Below are positions 31,008 through 38,319 of a stretch of 40,058 nt of DNA, piece after piece. The notes under the pieces were generated by a model that saw nothing but the letters and a program-made list of their open reading frames with translations, searched no databases and was not told where the DNA came from. Origin of the DNA: Limisphaerales bacterium (lineage in GTDB: Bacteria; Verrucomicrobiota; Verrucomicrobiia; Limisphaerales; UBA11358); NCBI GenBank assembly GCA_003139955.1, contig PLHK01000139.1, forward strand, positions 67,258 to 107,315, in the 5' to 3' direction. Positions within the stretch are counted from its first letter, which is position 1; the number at the start of each line of letters is the position of its first letter. Made by a program: the position numbers and the translations under genes.

Positions 31008-31616
31008 ATGGAAATGGCTTCCAATTCGCCGCTCGATTCGTTGTGGACGGAATACGGTCGCGCGTTCGTGTCGTGGGACGACCTCACGCTGGCGCGCTGG
31101 CTCGCGCAGACGCTCGGCCAGCTCGAAGGCCGCGCCTGGCGGCTGTCGCATCCGCTCGTCGGCGCGTATCGCCTCGCCGCGCAGGTCGCGCATGGCCGGC
31201 AAATCTGGCACAAGCGCCTCGCCACCGCGCCCGCCGCCTACGCGACTTCGCCGTGCTGCCGCGCGCCGTTCCTGCCGTTGCTCACGCGCGATGTGCGCAC
31301 GGAGGGTTTGATCTGCCAGCATTGCAACGAAATCCTGGTGCCGTTCGACGAACTGCCCGCTGAGCTGCGCGAAGTTCTCGAACCGTGGGCGAAAAATTAC
31401 GAGCCGGTCCACGCCGTCGCGCACTGGGACGACCGCCAGCGCAAGCGCACGGGCAATTACGATGCGGCCTACGAAAACGCGGCGCAGTCGGCGGAAAAAC
31501 TTTTGTCCATCGCCGGTGCTGAACTCGCGCCGAAGTTGCTGGACAATTACGCGGCGGTGATCTGGGAAGATCAGGACGAATGTCTCGAAGTGCGACCGGA
31601 GGATGTGGCGGTTTGA
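31008..31616 (+). CDS. Protein with a C-terminal-half zinc ribbon, unknown
   Basis: 202 aa from the first ATG (a second ATG two codons later is possible). The N-terminal half is helical and Trp/Leu-rich (TLARWLAQTLGQLEGRAW). The middle has CC...CxxC: SPCCRAPFLPL followed by GLICQHCNEILVPFDELP, which looks like a zinc ribbon. The C-terminal part is helical and acidic (WEDQDECLEVRPEDVAV). No signal peptide is present, so it is cytoplasmic. I do not recognise a named family; it reads like a lineage-specific conserved protein. It is followed by a palindromic element that fills the space to the next gene. Confidence 0.7.
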   Translation: MEMASNSPLDSLWTEYGRAFVSWDDLTLARWLAQTLGQLEGRAWRLSHPLVGAYRLAAQVAHGRQIWHKRLATAPAAYATSPCCRAPFLPLLTRDVRTEGLICQHCNEILVPFDELPAELREVLEPWAKNYEPVHAVAHWDDRQRKRTGNYDAAYENAAQSAEKLLSIAGAELAPKLLDNYAAVIWEDQDECLEVRPEDVAV

Positions 31617-31698
31617 ATTTACGATTTTGGAATTACGATTTACGAGCCGCTCCCAACATGGACATGGCGCGTAAATCGTATATCGTGAATCGAAAATT
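31616..31698. repeat. 83-bp palindromic element, 29-bp arms
   Basis: Two 29-bp arms (31616-31644 and 31670-31698) match in 22 of 29 positions as inverted repeats, with the inner 10 bp (ACGATTTACG / CGTAAATCGT) perfect, around a 25-bp GC-rich loop. The arms are built from ATTTACG/ATTTTGG-like heptads. It occupies almost the whole gap between two genes. It could fold as a hairpin in RNA or DNA; there is no U-tract, so it is not a standard terminator. A non-autonomous repeat element is likely. Confidence 0.6.
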
Positions 31699-31701
31699 CT
31701 G

Positions 31702-32397
31702 ATGAAGAAGATTTTGAAATGGTTTTTCGGCGCGGTGCTGCTGGTCGTGGTGCTGGCGGTGGTTTTGCTGTTGTCGCTGGACACGATTCTGCGCGTCATC
31801 GCGGAAAACCGCATCCGCGCGCAGACCGGCATGGACGCGGAGATCGGGAAATTTCATGTCGGCCTGCTGGAGCCGGTGGTGAGCATCGAAAACCTGCGGC
31901 TCTACAATCCGCCGGCCTTCGGCGGCACGCCGTTTCTGGACATTCGCGAAATCCATGTCGAATACGACCGCGCCGCGCTGGTGAAAAACCAGATTCACAT
32001 CACGCTCATGCGCTTCAATCTCGGCGAACTCGACATCGTGCGGAACGAAGCCGGCCAGACAAATCTATTTTCGCTCGGCGTCGCGCTGCCCGCCAAAAAC
32101 GCGCCGGGTGGCAACATCGGGCTAAAGGAATTCAAGCAGCGGACGGGTCTGGATTTTCGGGGCGTGGATGTGCTAAACGTGTCCGTCGGCACGGCGCGGT
32201 TCATTGACCTGAAAGACCCCAGCCATGATCGCGCGCAGAACATCGGCATTGATAATCTCGTCATGAAAAATGTGAAGACGGAAGCAGATTTGGCTGGCCT
32301 GGCCGCGCTCGTGGCGCTGCGCGGCAGCGAAGTTTTCGGCGTTTTGGTTGACCAGAAGAATTCGGGCGCGGAAGTCCAAAAGCTGCTGGGCTTTTGA
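31702..32397 (+). CDS. AsmA-like protein, N-terminal anchored
   Basis: 231 aa. An N-terminal membrane anchor (MKKILKWFFGAVLLVVVLAV) is followed by AENRIRAQTGMDAEIGKFHVGLLEPVVSIENLRLYNP, the usual opening of AsmA/DUF748 proteins (N.LR.TG..V.I....). Then FLDIREIHVEYDRAALVKNQIHI continues the pattern of a beta-rich groove. Larger AsmA-family members carry phospholipids across the periplasm; this one is short, so it covers only the start of such a fold. It would lie in the periplasm, anchored to the inner membrane. It ends just before the proA promoter. Confidence 0.65.
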   Translation: MKKILKWFFGAVLLVVVLAVVLLLSLDTILRVIAENRIRAQTGMDAEIGKFHVGLLEPVVSIENLRLYNPPAFGGTPFLDIREIHVEYDRAALVKNQIHITLMRFNLGELDIVRNEAGQTNLFSLGVALPAKNAPGGNIGLKEFKQRTGLDFRGVDVLNVSVGTARFIDLKDPSHDRAQNIGIDNLVMKNVKTEADLAGLAALVALRGSEVFGVLVDQKNSGAEVQKLLGF

Positions 32398-32445
32398 TGC
32401 GGTTTTCGGCGCAGAACTTTTTCCCCGGCGTTTTGGCTCCGGCTT

Positions 32446-32473
32446 TTGACTTCCCGCGCAATTCGGTTAATTT
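32446..32473 (+). promoter_or_regulatory. Probable proA promoter, leaderless
   Basis: TTGACT, a 16-bp spacer and TAATTT, with 7 bp to the ATG. This is one of the best-formed promoters in the window; the start site should coincide with the ATG. No Shine-Dalgarno is present. Confidence 0.55.
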
Positions 32474-32480
32474 GGCTGCC

Positions 32481-33767
32481 ATGCATTTGACGGAACAGAT
32501 GACGCGACTGGCGAAACAAGCCAAGGCCGCGTCGCGCGAACTTGCCCAACTGACGACGGCGGAGAAAAATTCCTGCCTGCTCGCGATGGCCGCTGCGTCG
32601 GAGAAAAATGCCGACGCCATCAAGCAAGCGAACGCGCTGGATCTGGAAGTCGGCGCGAAATTAAATCTGTCCGCCGCGATGCTCGACCGGCTCAAGCTCG
32701 ACGACCAAAGAATTTCCGCGATGGCCAAAGGTTTGCGCGAAGTCGCGGCACTGCCCGATCCCGTCGGAAAAATTCTCGACGAGCGCGTCCGCCCGAACGG
32801 TCTCAAGCTGCAAAAAATTTCCACGCCCATCGGCGTCGTCGTCATCATTTACGAATCGCGCCCGAACGTGACGGCGGACGCGGCGAGCCTGTGCTTCAAA
32901 TCCGGCAACACCACGATTCTGCGCGGCGGCAAGGAGGCGTTGAACTCCAATCTGCTCATCGCGCAGACGATGATTGACGCCGGCAAAAAAACGCTCCCGA
33001 ATTTTCCCGAGCACGCGATCCAAGTCGTGCCGACAACCGACCGCGAGGCCGTTCCCATTTTGCTTTCGCTCACGCAATACGTTGATCTGTGCATGCCGCG
33101 CGGCGGCGAAAGCTTGATCCGCGCCGTCGCGGACTGCTCGAAAGTTCCCGTGATCAAACATTACAAAGGCGTCTGCCACGTTTTTGTGGACGCCGACGCC
33201 GATTTGAAAATGGCCGAAGAAATCGCGCTGAACGCGAAAGTGCAGCGCCCCGCCGTTTGCAACGCGATGGAGACGCTGCTCGTGGACAAAGCCATCGCGG
33301 AAAACTTTTTGCCGGTCATCGGCGGAAAACTTTTTGAGAAGCACGTCGAGATTCGCGCCGACGGTCCGAGCCGCGACATTTTGAATTCACAATTAAAAAT
33401 TAAAAATTCAAAACTGAAGGCCGTTGCTGAGCAGGATTATTTCACCGAATACGGCGATTACATCTTGAACGTGCGCATCGTGGACGGCGTGCGCGCGGCG
33501 ATTGACCACATCAATTTTTACGGCTCGGCGCACTCGGACAGCATCATTACGAAGAACGAGGCGCACGCGAAACAATTTCTCGCCGAGGTGGATTCGGCGA
33601 CGGTTTATTGGAACGCCTCGACGCGCTTCACCGACGGCGGCGAGTTCGGCATGGGCGCGGAGATCGGCATCAGCACCGACAAAATCGGCGCGCGCGGCCC
33701 GATGGGTTTGGACGAATTGACCAGCTACAAATGGCTCGGTATCGGCAATGGGCAAATCCGGACTTAA
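32481..33767 (+). CDS. proA: Gamma-glutamyl phosphate reductase ProA
   Basis: 428 aa from the ATG giving MHLTEQMTRLAK; a longer in-frame reading covers the promoter and is excluded. Visible marks are IGVVVIIYESRPNVTADAA, ILRGGKEALNSN, LCMPRGGESLI, the catalytic Cys in RPAVCNAMETLL, and FTDGGEFGMGAEIGISTDK near the C-terminus. ProA reduces gamma-glutamyl phosphate with NADPH in proline synthesis, in the cytosol. The segment near residues 300-315 (DILNSQLKIKNSKLKA) is encoded by an A/T-rich heptad-type palindrome and looks like an inserted repeat within the gene. proB is not adjacent. Confidence 0.95.
   Translation: MHLTEQMTRLAKQAKAASRELAQLTTAEKNSCLLAMAAASEKNADAIKQANALDLEVGAKLNLSAAMLDRLKLDDQRISAMAKGLREVAALPDPVGKILDERVRPNGLKLQKISTPIGVVVIIYESRPNVTADAASLCFKSGNTTILRGGKEALNSNLLIAQTMIDAGKKTLPNFPEHAIQVVPTTDREAVPILLSLTQYVDLCMPRGGESLIRAVADCSKVPVIKHYKGVCHVFVDADADLKMAEEIALNAKVQRPAVCNAMETLLVDKAIAENFLPVIGGKLFEKHVEIRADGPSRDILNSQLKIKNSKLKAVAEQDYFTEYGDYILNVRIVDGVRAAIDHINFYGSAHSDSIITKNEAHAKQFLAEVDSATVYWNASTRFTDGGEFGMGAEIGISTDKIGARGPMGLDELTSYKWLGIGNGQIRT
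33379..33413. repeat. AT-rich palindromic heptad element inside proA
   Basis: TTTTGAATT at the left edge and AATTCAAAA at the right edge are perfect 9-bp inverted arms around a core of AATTAAA units spaced by 7 bp. The base composition contrasts sharply with the rest of proA. It is read in frame as a short basic/Asn-rich insertion located between the catalytic region and the VDGVRAAIDHINFYG segment. Confidence 0.6.
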
Positions 33768-33786
33768 TCAGCCACAGATTTACACA

Positions 33787-33839
33787 GATGAAACACAGAT
33801 TTCCGAATTAAAATTATTTGTGTTTCATCCGTGGTTAAA
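33787..33839. repeat. Hairpin with 14-bp arms between proA and the next gene
   Basis: GATGAAACACAGAT (33787-33800) and ATTTGTGTTTCATC (33826-33839) pair with one mismatch around a 25-bp AT-rich loop. To the left are further copies of the heptad CACAGAT (33773, 33784 and 33794). The CACAGAT/ATCTGTG theme is known to me as a dispersed intergenic repeat in several Planctomycetes, Verrucomicrobiota and cyanobacteria. It might also serve as a transcription terminator for proA, though no T-tract follows directly. Confidence 0.55.
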
Positions 33840-33844
33840 AAATC

Positions 33845-35167
33845 ATGAGTCCTGCCGAACAAGCCAAATTCATCCGCGACGCGATTCCGTCTGGCGGACT
33901 TTTTGCCGGGTTGGAATGGAAAATTTCGCCGACGCCGTTTCCGCTCGGTGAAAATCTAGCGAAGGAAATCGAATCGCTCGGCCGCGTGCTGCTGCAATTC
34001 TACCGCGCGACCAATCTGCTTTACCGCAAAAGCGTTGAAGGCAAACAGCCGGAATGGGTCGCGCGCTGGCTGGACTTGGGCAAGCCGCGCGAACTGATTG
34101 AGCTTCAGCGTTCAGTCGCTTTCAAAAACGAAATCCCGCGCGTGATCCGTCCCGATATTTTGCTGACGGAAAATGGTTTCAGCATCACGGAACTGGATTC
34201 CGTTCCCGGCGGCATCGGATTGACCGGTTGGTTAAATCAAACCTATGCGGCTATCAACTATCAACCATCAACCATCAACTTGCTTGGCGGCGCGGACGGG
34301 ATGATACGCGGATTTGAAAGTATCTTTGGCGATGCCAAACAAGTGCAGATTATCGTTTCCGAAGAGGCGAAAACGTATCGGCCGGAAATGGAATGGCTTG
34401 CCGAACAGATGAAGAATTCAGAATTCAGAATTCAGAATTCAGAATTTATGGACTTCAAAGATGGCGATTCGGTTTATCGGTTTTTTGAATTGTTCGATTT
34501 GCCGAATGTTCCCAACGCCAAAAGAATTTTTGAACTCGCGCGCGACAAGAAAATTCGCGTCACGCCGCCGCCGAAACCGATGTTCGAGGAAAAAATGTTG
34601 TTCGCGCTTTTGTGGAACCGGAACCTGCATAATTTCTGGCGGCAGGAACTCGGCGAAAGTTTTCTGGCGCGGCTGAAAAAAATCATTCCCTGCACCTGGC
34701 TCGTTGACCCGACGCCGCTGCCGCCGCACGCGGCGATTCCTGAGTTGAACCTGACGGACTGGCAGCAACTCAAAACGCTTTCGCAAAAGGAGCGCGATTT
34801 GATTTTGAAAGTTTCGGGCTTTTCGGAAAATGCGTGGGGGGCGCGCGGCGTTTTTCTCGGCAGCGATCTGTCGCAGGCGGACTGGAGCGCGGCGGTGGAT
34901 GCGGCGCTGAAAAATTTTGAGACGTCGCCGAGCGTGTTGCAGCGTTTTGAAAAGCCGAAGACGGTCGAAGCCGGCTGGTTTGATTTTGCCAAGAATGAAA
35001 TTGTGCCGATGAAGGGCCGCGTGCGGCTGTGTCCGTATTATTTTGTCGCCGGCGACGGCGATGCCGCGCGTCCCCAGCTCGGCGGAATTCTGGCGACGAT
35101 TGTTCCCGCCGATAAAAAAATCGTCCACGGCATGGCCGACGCGGTGCTCGCACCGTGTTCGGTTTGA
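33845..35167 (+). CDS. Unknown 440-aa protein, possibly ATP-grasp-like, carrying heptad repeats
   Basis: 440 aa, no signal peptide. The segment RPDILLTENGFSITELDSVPGG (about 101-122, split here as RPDILLTENG and FSITELDSVPGG) resembles the metal/phosphate-binding strand of circularly permuted ATP-grasp proteins (RPD...TEDG....E.N..PGG), and WGARGVFLGSDLSQADW further on could supply the other lobe. This is tentative. Two stretches, YQPSTIN around residue 140 and NSEFRIQNSEF around 190-200, are translated heptad repeats, inserted in frame. Despite this the frame is open throughout, so the protein is probably made. Function is unknown. Confidence 0.6.
   Translation: MSPAEQAKFIRDAIPSGGLFAGLEWKISPTPFPLGENLAKEIESLGRVLLQFYRATNLLYRKSVEGKQPEWVARWLDLGKPRELIELQRSVAFKNEIPRVIRPDILLTENGFSITELDSVPGGIGLTGWLNQTYAAINYQPSTINLLGGADGMIRGFESIFGDAKQVQIIVSEEAKTYRPEMEWLAEQMKNSEFRIQNSEFMDFKDGDSVYRFFELFDLPNVPNAKRIFELARDKKIRVTPPPKPMFEEKMLFALLWNRNLHNFWRQELGESFLARLKKIIPCTWLVDPTPLPPHAAIPELNLTDWQQLKTLSQKERDLILKVSGFSENAWGARGVFLGSDLSQADWSAAVDAALKNFETSPSVLQRFEKPKTVEAGWFDFAKNEIVPMKGRVRLCPYYFVAGDGDAARPQLGGILATIVPADKKIVHGMADAVLAPCSV
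34251..34278. repeat. Four tandem heptads CTATCAA/CCATCAA inside a coding sequence
   Basis: CTATCAA twice, then CCATCAA twice, directly in tandem. They are translated within the 440-aa protein without breaking its frame. Confidence 0.8.
34413..34447. repeat. Five tandem heptads AGAATTC inside a coding sequence
   Basis: Four perfect AGAATTC units and a fifth, AGAATTT, total 35 bp. They are translated as KNSEFRIQNSEF-type sequence in the same 440-aa protein. Confidence 0.85.
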
Positions 35168-35187
35168 AGCCGAATGAACCGATTTTT

Positions 35188-35223
35188 CATGGGAGCCTTT
35201 TGTTTCTGAAGCGTGAACCCTTC
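35188..35223. repeat. Short dispersed repeat, copy 1
   Basis: The core TTCTGAAGCGTGAACC and the flanking CATGG..CTTTTG and TTC are shared with 39924-39955, with a 3-base gap. Too short to classify; it lies in a gap between genes here and over the end of a small reading frame in the other copy. Confidence 0.5.
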
Positions 35224-35283
35224 ATCGGCTTGGGAGCAACTATTTATTTGCTGGAATTCCCTTCATGCAGATAAATTGTGCGG

Positions 35284-37419
35284 ATGGTTGCTCAAGAAAA
35301 CGCGGCCGGAGAAAACTCTGCCATATCCGCAAAAAGCCGTGCGCGCAACGGAACTTTCCCTGACTGGACAACCGCCTGTGCTTTTGACGAGAGTTTCAAG
35401 CCGTCCAACGGGGCGCAAATCACCTATCTATTGATTGACAACCAGATCCATGCTGAACGGCATGAGTTGTTTGTCCGTCAGGTTATCCGGCTCGAGACGA
35501 TGGAGGCGGTCCAACATTGGTCGCAATGGCGTCTGCAATTCGAACCCAAGCGGCAGTTGATCACACTTCACTCCCTGAAAATCAGACGCGGCCAAAATGA
35601 AATTGACCAGTCAAATCTGGAGAAGGCGCATTTTTTACAGCGCGAGGAAGGGCTGGACCGTTTCATCATCCACGGCTGGGTCACCTTATTGATGATTTTG
35701 GAAGACGTGCGTCCAGGTGACATTTTGGAGTATGCCTACACCATTGAGAGTTTTTCTGAATTGTTTCCGAATCACGGCGGCCATTTCTTTACCCTGCCCC
35801 AAGGCATGCCGGTCGGCCAATACCACTTTGCCGTCCAATTTGCGGATGCGCGGCAGCGAAAATGGAAATCCTCCGCCGTCGCATTGGCACCCGTTGCAAG
35901 ACACGAAAACGGCATGACCTATTGGCGATGGTCCGGTGAAAAATTTATCGCGCCGAAATTTGAGGCGAATACCCCGTCGTGGCATATCGGCTATCTTTGG
36001 ATTCAGGTCTCGGATTTTGCCGACTGGCAGACCGTCGCGGCGGGAATTTCCAAAATGTGGGTCGGGGAAACCGATGACTCCACCATTTCCGAACTGGCAA
36101 AAGAAATCGCAAGCCAGGAGTCCAGCCTGCCGCGCCGCATTGAGCGTGCCATTCGACTGGTTCAGGACGAATGCCGCTACTTGAGCGTCAATCTGGAATT
36201 CGGTGGCCAGGTTCCAACGCCGCCGGGCACAGTGGCGCGCCGCCGTTATGGCGATTGCAAAGATCTTTGCTTTCTGCTGGTGAACCTGTTGGCCAAGCTT
36301 GGCGTCCGTGCCCAACCGCTGCTGGTAAATACATTTTTGCGGCAATCCATCTTAAATTTTCTGCCGATGCCATCATTGTTCAACCACGTCATCGTGGAAT
36401 TGGAAGTGGACGGCAAACGGCGCTGGATTGACGCTACTTTTAAACAGCAAGGCGGCGGTGTTTTCAATCGCTATGTTCCCGCTTACGATTGCGGTCTGCC
36501 GGTGGATGCGGCGGCGACCAGTCTGGTGGCATCGCCCAAACTGGAGATTTCCAACCTGTTTGATCTGCATGAGCATGTTTTGCTCGACGCGAAAAATGGT
36601 GCTTCCCTGATGGCTGTCACACTGCAAATCGAGGGCAATCAAGCCGACCTGCACCGGATCCAATTGAATAAGCTGGGGCTGGAAGAATGGGGCAAGCAAC
36701 GGTTGGATGCGATGTGCCATCGCTATCACAGTGCCCAGCGCGTCGGTACGCTCAAATGTCAAGATGACCGTGATGCCAATGTTTTTGTCCTGACCGAAGT
36801 TTTTGAGATTGAATTCAAGCTGGGCAAACATGCCAATCCCAAACTGCGCGTTTTTCATCTGCCCGGCAGTTGGCTCAAGACGGTTCTGCCGATGCCACCC
36901 AAGGGTGAACGTCACAATCCGTTTTTGCTACCATATCCCTGCGCCATCAATTACGTCGCGGATGTGGACAATCGCGGCATCAACCTCCTGAAGTTAAACC
37001 AGCCGCGCGCCGACATCAGCACCGATTTCGCCGTCATCAGCCGCACCGATAGGATTGGCTTTGGCCATTTCACCATGCGCCTCGCCTTGCAAACGAAGGC
37101 CGACTCCGTGACCTCCGGGTTGATTGAAAAACACATGGATTTCTTGGAAAAGGTGGCAAACACTTGCAATCGTGTATTGAACTTTGCACCCGGTCAGCCA
37201 CGTCCCGCCACGCCCGCCGGTTTTGGTGAGCTGCCGCCAATTATTCAACCCAAACCACCATTTGCACCTGAAAGTAAAAACGCTTCCGAGTCCATTTCAC
37301 CCGTTATCCGCAAATATGGTTTCATGGATAAAATCCGGCGGCATCAGAGAAAAATTTGGATTTTTTCCATCATTCTTTTGTGGATTATCGCTTCAACTTT
37401 GAAGGGTTGTTCGCATTGA
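35284..37419 (+). CDS. Transglutaminase-like protein with N-terminal DUF3857 and C-terminal anchor
   Basis: 711 aa from the ATG giving MVAQENAAGE (a GTG two codons earlier is possible). Residues about 30-240 have the beta-rich DUF3857 pattern (YLLIDNQIHAERHELFVRQV, then DVRPGDILEYAYTIE). The transglutaminase core follows with the catalytic triad visible: Cys325 in RYGDCKDLCFLL, His368 in FNHVIVEL and Asp383 in RWIDATF. The region before it (RAIRLVQDECRYLSVNLEFGG) is typical. A single C-terminal helix (IWIFSIILLWIIASTL) would anchor the protein with the enzyme on one side. No signal peptide is present, so the orientation is unclear. Family members occur across Bacteroidota and Verrucomicrobiota; substrates are unknown. 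Confidence 0.85.
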   Translation: MVAQENAAGENSAISAKSRARNGTFPDWTTACAFDESFKPSNGAQITYLLIDNQIHAERHELFVRQVIRLETMEAVQHWSQWRLQFEPKRQLITLHSLKIRRGQNEIDQSNLEKAHFLQREEGLDRFIIHGWVTLLMILEDVRPGDILEYAYTIESFSELFPNHGGHFFTLPQGMPVGQYHFAVQFADARQRKWKSSAVALAPVARHENGMTYWRWSGEKFIAPKFEANTPSWHIGYLWIQVSDFADWQTVAAGISKMWVGETDDSTISELAKEIASQESSLPRRIERAIRLVQDECRYLSVNLEFGGQVPTPPGTVARRRYGDCKDLCFLLVNLLAKLGVRAQPLLVNTFLRQSILNFLPMPSLFNHVIVELEVDGKRRWIDATFKQQGGGVFNRYVPAYDCGLPVDAAATSLVASPKLEISNLFDLHEHVLLDAKNGASLMAVTLQIEGNQADLHRIQLNKLGLEEWGKQRLDAMCHRYHSAQRVGTLKCQDDRDANVFVLTEVFEIEFKLGKHANPKLRVFHLPGSWLKTVLPMPPKGERHNPFLLPYPCAINYVADVDNRGINLLKLNQPRADISTDFAVISRTDRIGFGHFTMRLALQTKADSVTSGLIEKHMDFLEKVANTCNRVLNFAPGQPRPATPAGFGELPPIIQPKPPFAPESKNASESISPVIRKYGFMDKIRRHQRKIWIFSIILLWIIASTLKGCSH

Positions 37420-37625
37420 GCGCCTCGATTTCTGTGAAGCGGTTGGTTCTTGGCTGGGCGAAGCCGGGCGACAGTCCTTCATTGCATAGCCGCATGTCCG
37501 TTCCGCTGTCGCGGTTCCCATCGCGAGTCGGCATTGGCTCAGCTTTCTACGTTGCGCGTGGCGGGAGCATTTTTGCGTATATTTCGTCTAATAATATGGA
37601 CAGTTCAGTGTCATAGATTTTGAAT

Positions 37626-37706
37626 ATGAAAACTCGAATCATATTACTTGTTCTGCTGGTTTGCACCGGCGCGTTGCTTGCACGAAATATCGCCTATGGA
37701 GAATAA
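37626..37706 (+). CDS. 26-aa orphan signal-peptide-like reading frame
   Basis: ATG to TAA, 26 aa: basic start MKTRI, a hydrophobic core ILLVLLVCTGALL and an ending ARNIAYGE. It ends 11 bp inside the following gene, whose ATG lies within its last codons. It could be a leader peptide coupling translation of the downstream lipoprotein, a remnant of an exported protein, or chance. The hydrophobic pattern is too regular to dismiss. Confidence 0.35.
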   Translation: MKTRIILLVLLVCTGALLARNIAYGE

Positions 37707-38265
37707 TAAACCCAAACTCATTCTCTGCCTCGCGCTCGTTTTGAGCGGCGGTTGGTTTGGTTGTTCCACGGCAAAGCCGCCGGCCCAGCCAATCCCTGCG
37801 TCCGGTGTCAACTGGATGGGCTTGACGGGTTATATCGGACCCGTTTTTTCACACGAGAAGCCGATCTTGTGTCTCTTGTCTCCGGGCACGCCGCCAGTAG
37901 ACGAACACGAAGCGGCCTTAATCATTGGCTTCGCCGGGCCGATGAATGAGGCCATGATGAAGTGGTTTCGGGAACATCGCAAGGCCGTGGTCGTGACCAT
38001 CGCCCACCTTGACACCAGTGGAACCAAGGTCGCGGCATTGAAATATGGCTATAATTATGTCTGGGTGGTTGCGGGCGATCAGAACCTCAATCTGGAACTC
38101 GTGCGCCAGGGATTCATCGCGTCAAACACCCAAACCGGCGTCAATCCCCAGGATCTAAAAATCCCCCGAGCCGACTACGACGCTTTCGTCCAAAAGGCAT
38201 TGCAAGCCGGCAAGGCGGCCAAGGAAAAGAAGGTGGGAATGTGGATGGACGGACTCCCAAATTGA
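37696..38265 (+). CDS. Lipoprotein-like protein with degenerate SNase-like domain
   Basis: 189 aa from the ATG giving MENNKPKLILCLALVLSGG. The hydrophobic N-terminus ends in WFGCSTAKPP, an imperfect lipobox, so a lipoprotein is likely. The rest follows the staphylococcal-nuclease fold pattern: YVWVVAGDQNLNLELVRQGFI, then YDAFVQKALQAGKAAKEKKVGMW matches its C-terminal end (here in two parts). The catalytic positions seem lost: the RLxGIDxPE segment reads LLSPGTPPVDEHE and the second Arg (DxxGR) reads DTSGTK. It is therefore probably a non-catalytic binding protein. It overlaps an upstream 26-aa frame by 11 bp. Confidence 0.65.
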   Translation: MENNKPKLILCLALVLSGGWFGCSTAKPPAQPIPASGVNWMGLTGYIGPVFSHEKPILCLLSPGTPPVDEHEAALIIGFAGPMNEAMMKWFREHRKAVVVTIAHLDTSGTKVAALKYGYNYVWVVAGDQNLNLELVRQGFIASNTQTGVNPQDLKIPRADYDAFVQKALQAGKAAKEKKVGMWMDGLPN

Positions 38266-38319
38266 ACAAAACTCCTTTGAAAATCTCTTACCGGCGCAAC
38301 TTCAAGTAAATGAACCCGT

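Noticed and set aside
34413-34447. CRISPR-like direct repeats
   Set aside because: The units are 7 bp in direct tandem without spacers; this is a tandem heptad repeat. No cas gene is present.
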